From Stigmatella aurantiaca (lineage in GTDB: Bacteria; Myxococcota; Myxococcia; Myxococcales; Myxococcaceae): a DNA stretch of 64,000 nucleotides. Shown piece after piece: positions 59,909 to 64,000 of this stretch. The DNA is taken from the NCBI RefSeq assembly GCF_900109545.1, contig NZ_FOAP01000030.1:1-64000 (forward strand), in the 5' to 3' direction. A program made the translations under genes and the position numbers. Position 1 is the stretch's first letter; the number at the start of each line of letters is the position of its first letter. The notes under the pieces are model-generated. The model saw only the letters and a program-made list of their open reading frames with translations. It did no database searches and was not told the DNA's origin.

Positions 59909-61618
59909 TTACCCACTTACTTGGACAACCACGTCGCTGAAAAACTGATCGGCGGCAGGGGCGTCCTTGCAGACCTCTCCGTCGATGAGGTGCGAGCCCA
60001 TGTCGAAGAGGATCCGCACCTCGTTCGTGCCCGGCGTGGGGAGGATGGCCTCCGGGGCCGAATCAGATGGAGCCATCAGCGTCAGCATCTTCTGCGGCAC
60101 GCTGCTCGCATCGCCTCCCCACTTCCAGAGCGCGAACGGTCCGTTGCTCTCATCGTGCGGCCCACTGAGGATGAGCACGGCCTGGTGGGCGTCGGACCAG
60201 GCCATGCCCCGGACGCCCTGGCCGCCCAGGTTCACGAGGAAGGCCTGGCCAAACTGGGCCCTGGCCCCCGTGATGACCGCGGCGGAGTTGGTCAGCGAGA
60301 CGATGATTGCATTCGCGCCCGACTGCGGATTGCGGAACCCCACCAGCAGGGCGCCGGAAGGCACGGCCGCCAGCCCCTCGATGTTGACACCCTGCTCCTT
60401 GGGAGCCAGGTTGGCCACGGTGGCCTTCGACAGCTGCGAGCGCGCCTCCAGCAACGCGATGACCGAAGCGTCCGGCTGGGTCCAGTTGGCCGCGTTCAGC
60501 ATGTCCTTCAGCAGGTTCGAGGAGACTCCCGCGACGTGAAGCGAGGCACTGGGCACCGTGCCTGACACATCCAGGGCGAAGAACTTGTAGCGGGACGTCT
60601 GCAGCTCTCCGTCCTTGTTCCGGGCATGCGAGGTGGTGACATAGATGCGGTTGCCCACGCGCGCGGCATCCTCGAAATCCGCCTCGGCCGATGAGGAGAC
60701 TCCCAGCGCGCTGCTCAGCTCCTTGCTCTGGACGGCGGACGCCTGACTCCCTTGGCGGAAGATGCGCGCGGTCTGCGATTCATCGTTGAAGTTCAAGAAG
60801 TGGTTGGCGTCGATCCAGGCGCCCCCTGAACCATCGCAAGTCCCCGCGTACGTCCCGGGCTGGGGCGCTCCCCCACCCGGCTCCTCCCCGCTGGGCAACT
60901 CCCAGACCACCGTCAGCTGGGGCCGGGCGGACGTGGTGGAGTACTCGCTCGAGCGGATCTCCAGCCGGTTGTCATTGTCCTTGTTGGCGATGAGGAGCCC
61001 ACGGTTGAGCGAGGGGGCTGCCACCCATTTCTGCACCACCTCAAGGCCCGAGGCGTTCAGGGCCACGGTGTAGGTGCCCGTGGAGGAGGCCTTCACGGCG
61101 CCTAGGGACAGCGTGTTCCGGTCCCCACTGCCATCGGCGCCCTTCGAGGCCCAGGCGTGGCTGCTGTCTGCCTTCTCCCACGTCACCTGGCTTTCATTCC
61201 AGGCACGCGTCAGCTCATAGAAGCCATAGGACTGATCCGCCTTGTCCGACACCGTGACGGAGATGGACGCGGACCGGACGATTGCCTGGGCGGGGATGCT
61301 CGACACATCCCACTGCAACAGGATGTAGTTCTCGTTGCCGCTTCCCGCGGGCGTGTCCCCGCTGGCCGAGAGGCGGGTGTCACCGCCATGGTTGGCCCCG
61401 GGGCGCTCCTCTTCGATCATCGCATCGCGCGTTCCCGCGTAACCCGAGGACGGCGAGACACCATCCTGGAACACGGTGCTCTGCACGCCCGTGGCCGCCT
61501 GGGCTTCCTCCGAGAGCCACTCGCGCCCCGCTTCCGCCGGCGCCTCCACTCCGCAGCCCGCCGCGGTCAAGCCGCATGCCACCAGGGCACCGATGACCGG
61601 AACCTTCCATCCACGCAT
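59909..61618 (-). CDS. DNRLRE plus DUF3616-like lipoprotein
   Basis: 569 aa. Lipobox GLTAAGCGVE. A DNRLRE-type beta-sandwich (CBM96-like, about 45-240) with RDAMIEEERPGANHGGD, LLQWDVSSIP and LTRAWNESQVTWEKADSS. A C-terminal propeller-like region (about 265-569) resembles DUF3616 (SSAEADFEDAARVGNRIYVTTSH, NIEGLAAVPSGALLVGFR). An extracellular binding role is likely. It is transcribed in the same direction as the esterase gene, 55 bases away. Confidence 0.75.
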   Translation of the reverse strand: MRGWKVPVIGALVACGLTAAGCGVEAPAEAGREWLSEEAQAATGVQSTVFQDGVSPSSGYAGTRDAMIEEERPGANHGGDTRLSASGDTPAGSGNENYILLQWDVSSIPAQAIVRSASISVTVSDKADQSYGFYELTRAWNESQVTWEKADSSHAWASKGADGSGDRNTLSLGAVKASSTGTYTVALNASGLEVVQKWVAAPSLNRGLLIANKDNDNRLEIRSSEYSTTSARPQLTVVWELPSGEEPGGGAPQPGTYAGTCDGSGGAWIDANHFLNFNDESQTARIFRQGSQASAVQSKELSSALGVSSSAEADFEDAARVGNRIYVTTSHARNKDGELQTSRYKFFALDVSGTVPSASLHVAGVSSNLLKDMLNAANWTQPDASVIALLEARSQLSKATVANLAPKEQGVNIEGLAAVPSGALLVGFRNPQSGANAIIVSLTNSAAVITGARAQFGQAFLVNLGGQGVRGMAWSDAHQAVLILSGPHDESNGPFALWKWGGDASSVPQKMLTLMAPSDSAPEAILPTPGTNEVRILFDMGSHLIDGEVCKDAPAADQFFSDVVVQVSG

Positions 61619-61684
61619 GTGTTCTCCCTTGCACCCCGAGGTGCAGCGCGGAGGACCGTCACCCAGGCGGGGGCATGCGCTTCG

Positions 61685-63592
61685 TCACGATTGGCCGAAT
61701 TTCGGTGTCAGTCCGGTGACACCCACGGCCTCTTCCGGGGCCTCCACCTCACGGCGCCAGCCATGGGCCTCCAGCCAAGCGCGGGCCGCCTCCGCCCGCT
61801 CGGTGTGGAAGGCATAGTCCACGGCGTCGCCTCCCACCGGGACGGCGGCGTTGTCATAGAGCTGTGCCCGGCCCTCGCGCAGCAGCAACACCGGCAGCAG
61901 CAGCTCCTCCAGCGCGCCTTCCGCGCTCGGCGCCGAGGAGCCCACCTGGGGGGCCACGAGCCGCCAGCGCTCCAGGAGGACCTGCCCCTTGTCGGACCAG
62001 GTGGCCCACTGGTCCAGGTTGCGCTCGTCTCCGAAGAGGACACGGCCGTGCTCGCCCGCGTGCTCCTTGCGCACCCCCAGGTGGCCCCGGTGCAAGGCCA
62101 CCACCGGCCGCACCTTGCGGTCGAGCTCCCGCACCTTCTGCGCGAAGAGCAGGTTCACCGCCTCGTTGAGGGTCAGCCCCACGAAGCCCTCGCGCCCCTC
62201 GGGCTGAGCGCGCAGGAGCGTGCGCTCCTCCAGCCCATCCCCAAAGAGCACCTGAAAGCCCTCCTGCTCCGCGCGCCGGCAGGCCTCCGTGCCCACATCC
62301 ACCAGCGTCACCCGCGCCCCCGCGGCCCGCAGCGCCCGCCCCACCAGACGCCCGAGCCCGTTGGCCCCCAGCACCACGTAGCCCCCCGGAGCACTCCGGC
62401 GGACGCCCAGGAGGCCCGCCACCCACCCGCCACTGAGCCCCTGCAACACCACCGTCATCCCGATGACCAGGAACACCAGCGCCCGGAGCGCGGGCCCACC
62501 CTCCACGCCCCCGGCCTCCAGCCGCGTGGCGAACAGGGAGGCCACCGCCGCGGCCACGATGCCCCGGGGCCCCAGCCAGGCGATGAAGCCGCGCTCGCGC
62601 CACGAGAGCTTGGAGCCGCGCGTGGACACCGCCACCGCCAGCGGCCGGACCAGCACCATGAGCAGCCCCACGGTGAGGAGCCCCCGCCAGCCCAGCGCCA
62701 CCACCTCCCGGAGCCGCACGTCCGCGGCGAGCAGGACGAACAGCATGCCAATCAGCAACACCGTGAGCTGCTCCTTGAAGACGAGCAGCTCGCGCCGCAC
62801 GGTGACGCCGGCATTGCCCACCACCAGCCCGGCCATGATGACTGCCACCACGCCGCTGTCCGGGGCCAGCGCCCCGCTGACCTGAAAGAGCCCCAGCACC
62901 AGGGAGAGGCTGAAGACGTTGTTCAGCTCCTCGGGAACCCACCGCTCGGACTTCAGCCCCCGCGCAATGAGCACACCGGCCCCCAGCCCCAGCCCCAGCC
63001 CCACCCCCCAGCGCAGCGCCAGCTCCCGGAGGAACGTGGACAGGGCCTCCGAGGGCGGCCGCAGCGCCACCTCCAGGGCCACCACAGCGGTGATGGCGCC
63101 CACCGCGTCCACGAAGATGCCCTCGGCCTCCAGCACGGTCTCCACCGGCCGGACCACGCGGATGCGGCGCAGCAGCGGGTTGATGACGGTGGGCCCCGTC
63201 ACCATCACCAGCGTTCCGAAGAGCAGCGCGTTGCGCCAGCCCCAGCCCATGATCCAGTGGCCCGCGAGCGCCCCTCCCGCCGCCGTCACCAGGGCCCCCA
63301 CGGTGACGAGCTGGCGGATGACGGTGACCTCCTTCTGCAAACGCCGAAGGTTGAGGCTCAAAGCACCTTCGAAGAGGATGACCGCGACCGAGAAGCTCAC
63401 CAGGACGTGCAGGGCGCCCCCGAGGGACGCGGGCTGCACCAACCCGAGGGCCTCGGGGCCAAGCACCACCCCTGCGGCCAGGAGCAACACGATGCCAGGC
63501 ACACTGAGGTGCCGGGCGAGGATCTGAGCCAGCATCCCCGCGACGAGGGCGAGGGCGACGGAGAGGGCCGGAGAGTGAGCCGTATGTTCCAT
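61685..63592 (-). CDS. CPA1-type cation/proton antiporter with TrkA-N domain
   Basis: 635 aa. About twelve hydrophobic helices (about 10-400) include the ion-site region EAEGIFVDAVGAITAVVALE and the late GPRGIVAAAVAS. A Rossmann RCK/TrkA-N domain follows (about 413-530; YVVLGANGLGRLVGRAL, VTLVDVGTEA), then a C-terminal tail. It exchanges Na+ or K+ for protons across the inner membrane, and the RCK part may sense nucleotides or ions. A 92-base gap follows to the DNRLRE gene. Confidence 0.9.
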   Translation of the reverse strand: MEHTAHSPALSVALALVAGMLAQILARHLSVPGIVLLLAAGVVLGPEALGLVQPASLGGALHVLVSFSVAVILFEGALSLNLRRLQKEVTVIRQLVTVGALVTAAGGALAGHWIMGWGWRNALLFGTLVMVTGPTVINPLLRRIRVVRPVETVLEAEGIFVDAVGAITAVVALEVALRPPSEALSTFLRELALRWGVGLGLGLGAGVLIARGLKSERWVPEELNNVFSLSLVLGLFQVSGALAPDSGVVAVIMAGLVVGNAGVTVRRELLVFKEQLTVLLIGMLFVLLAADVRLREVVALGWRGLLTVGLLMVLVRPLAVAVSTRGSKLSWRERGFIAWLGPRGIVAAAVASLFATRLEAGGVEGGPALRALVFLVIGMTVVLQGLSGGWVAGLLGVRRSAPGGYVVLGANGLGRLVGRALRAAGARVTLVDVGTEACRRAEQEGFQVLFGDGLEERTLLRAQPEGREGFVGLTLNEAVNLLFAQKVRELDRKVRPVVALHRGHLGVRKEHAGEHGRVLFGDERNLDQWATWSDKGQVLLERWRLVAPQVGSSAPSAEGALEELLLPVLLLREGRAQLYDNAAVPVGGDAVDYAFHTERAEAARAWLEAHGWRREVEAPEEAVGVTGLTPKFGQS

Positions 63593-63690
63593 GGAGGCAG
63601 GCGCCGGGGCGCGCCACCGCCAAGCTAGTCACCCACGCGAAAGGCGCTCGCCCCACAGGGCCCAAGGGTTGGCCGCGCAACGAACGGCGA

Positions 63691-63711
63691 AGCCCCCGGG
63701 GCCCGGGGGCT
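63691..63711 (-). terminator. GC-rich hairpin after the right-edge gene
   Basis: AGCCCCCGG pairs with CCGGGGGCT, just downstream of the stop at 63720 on the minus strand. No T tract. Confidence 0.4.
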
Positions 63712-63719
63712 CCGGGGCC

Positions 63720-64000
63720 CTAACGGCACTTCATCTCTTCCCGGCGGGCGGCGATCTTCTCCTCGAGCCCATCGCCGCTGACGGCGTAGTCCGCGGCCGC
63801 CTGCAGGTCGGCGCAGGTTCCTGCGGCCTTGAAGGTCGCCAGCCCTTGCGTGGAGCAGAACCCAACCGCTTTGTTCAGGTCCGTATTGCCCTTGTAGAAC
63901 TTGAAGCCCAGCTTCCAGAGGCGGCAGCCGCGGCGCTGGTCCTCGCGCTGCGTCCACACCTTGCCGCTGGAGTAGGCCCGATCCGCGATGTCCTGCTGGA
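63720..64000 (-). CDS. Partial hypothetical protein, 5' end beyond the window
   Basis: The frame is open to the right edge, so this is the C-terminal part (at least 93 aa) of a larger protein. The visible segment has FYKGNTDLNKAVGFCSTQGL, TCADLQAAADYAV and a final Cys, with three or four cysteines overall. The pattern suggests an exported helical protein with disulfides. A GTG at 63957-63959 is an unlikely internal start. No family recognised. Confidence 0.6.
   Translation of the reverse strand, partial: QQDIADRAYSSGKVWTQREDQRRGCRLWKLGFKFYKGNTDLNKAVGFCSTQGLATFKAAGTCADLQAAADYAVSGDGLEEKIAARREEMKCR

Overview
The window looks like chromosome of a fruiting myxobacterium, most likely Cystobacterineae (Stigmatella/Archangium/Cystobacter type). 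The evidence is high G+C, dense short-gap gene runs, many secreted lipoproteins with LGFP, HEAT, SBBP propeller, VWD, DNRLRE and DUF4185 domains, and a DUF6310/DUF5953-type pair that I know only from myxobacteria. I see no rRNA, tRNA, CRISPR array or intact insertion sequence.

Layout. 1-3.1 kb is accessory and partly decayed: a methyltransferase, a DUF5953 gene behind a broken DUF6310 gene, and an RCC1 remnant. 3.1-10.9 kb is a minus-strand run: hflX, a hemerythrin protein, cutA, trehalose synthase, a trigger-factor-like foldase and three poorly known genes. 11-14.2 kb (plus) has glgC and two alpha/beta hydrolases, followed by two secreted beta-helix proteins to 17.7 kb. 17.7-22.9 kb carries a propeller lipoprotein, a LuxR-type regulator, an RDD/SpoIIM pair, a J-domain protein and a small HEAT protein. 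22.9-25.4 kb (minus) holds a compact operon of a ThiG-like synthase, a HAD sugar-phosphatase-like enzyme and a CysO-like sulfur carrier, with a recognisable promoter and a hairpin-rich leader, next to a GST gene.

25.5-31.2 kb is a cell-wall attack module. An amidase with LGFP repeats is divergent from a lysozyme-fold protein with LGFP repeats, and the latter is translationally coupled to a DUF4185 (GH183, D-arabinanase-type) protein with two binding modules. A palindrome in the shared promoter region resembles the MrpC site. 31.2-36.7 kb has twin lipoproteins, a propeller/VWD protein and a subtilase. 36.9-46.8 kb (plus) is a secretion cluster: a HEAT protein with vitellogenin-like layout, an exported protein, and two Hedgehog-like proteins (secreted domain plus C-terminal Hint autoprocessing domain) bracketing a membrane-anchored protein and two paralogous propeller lipoproteins.

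46.9-50.5 kb returns to housekeeping genes (proC, divIVA-like, yggU, a peptidase). It is followed by polA, msrA, an RsbQ-like hydrolase, an alcohol dehydrogenase, a Het-C/VWA protein, a lipoprotein esterase, a DNRLRE/DUF3616 lipoprotein and a cation/proton antiporter, and ends in a gene cut by the right edge.

The best candidates for undescribed biology are the ThiG-like/HAD/CysO-like operon (possible thiosugar or other thio-metabolite route), the LGFP/DUF4185 module (possible predation on arabinogalactan-walled actinobacteria) and the paired Hint-domain exported proteins. All functions are read from sequence alone; no searches were run.
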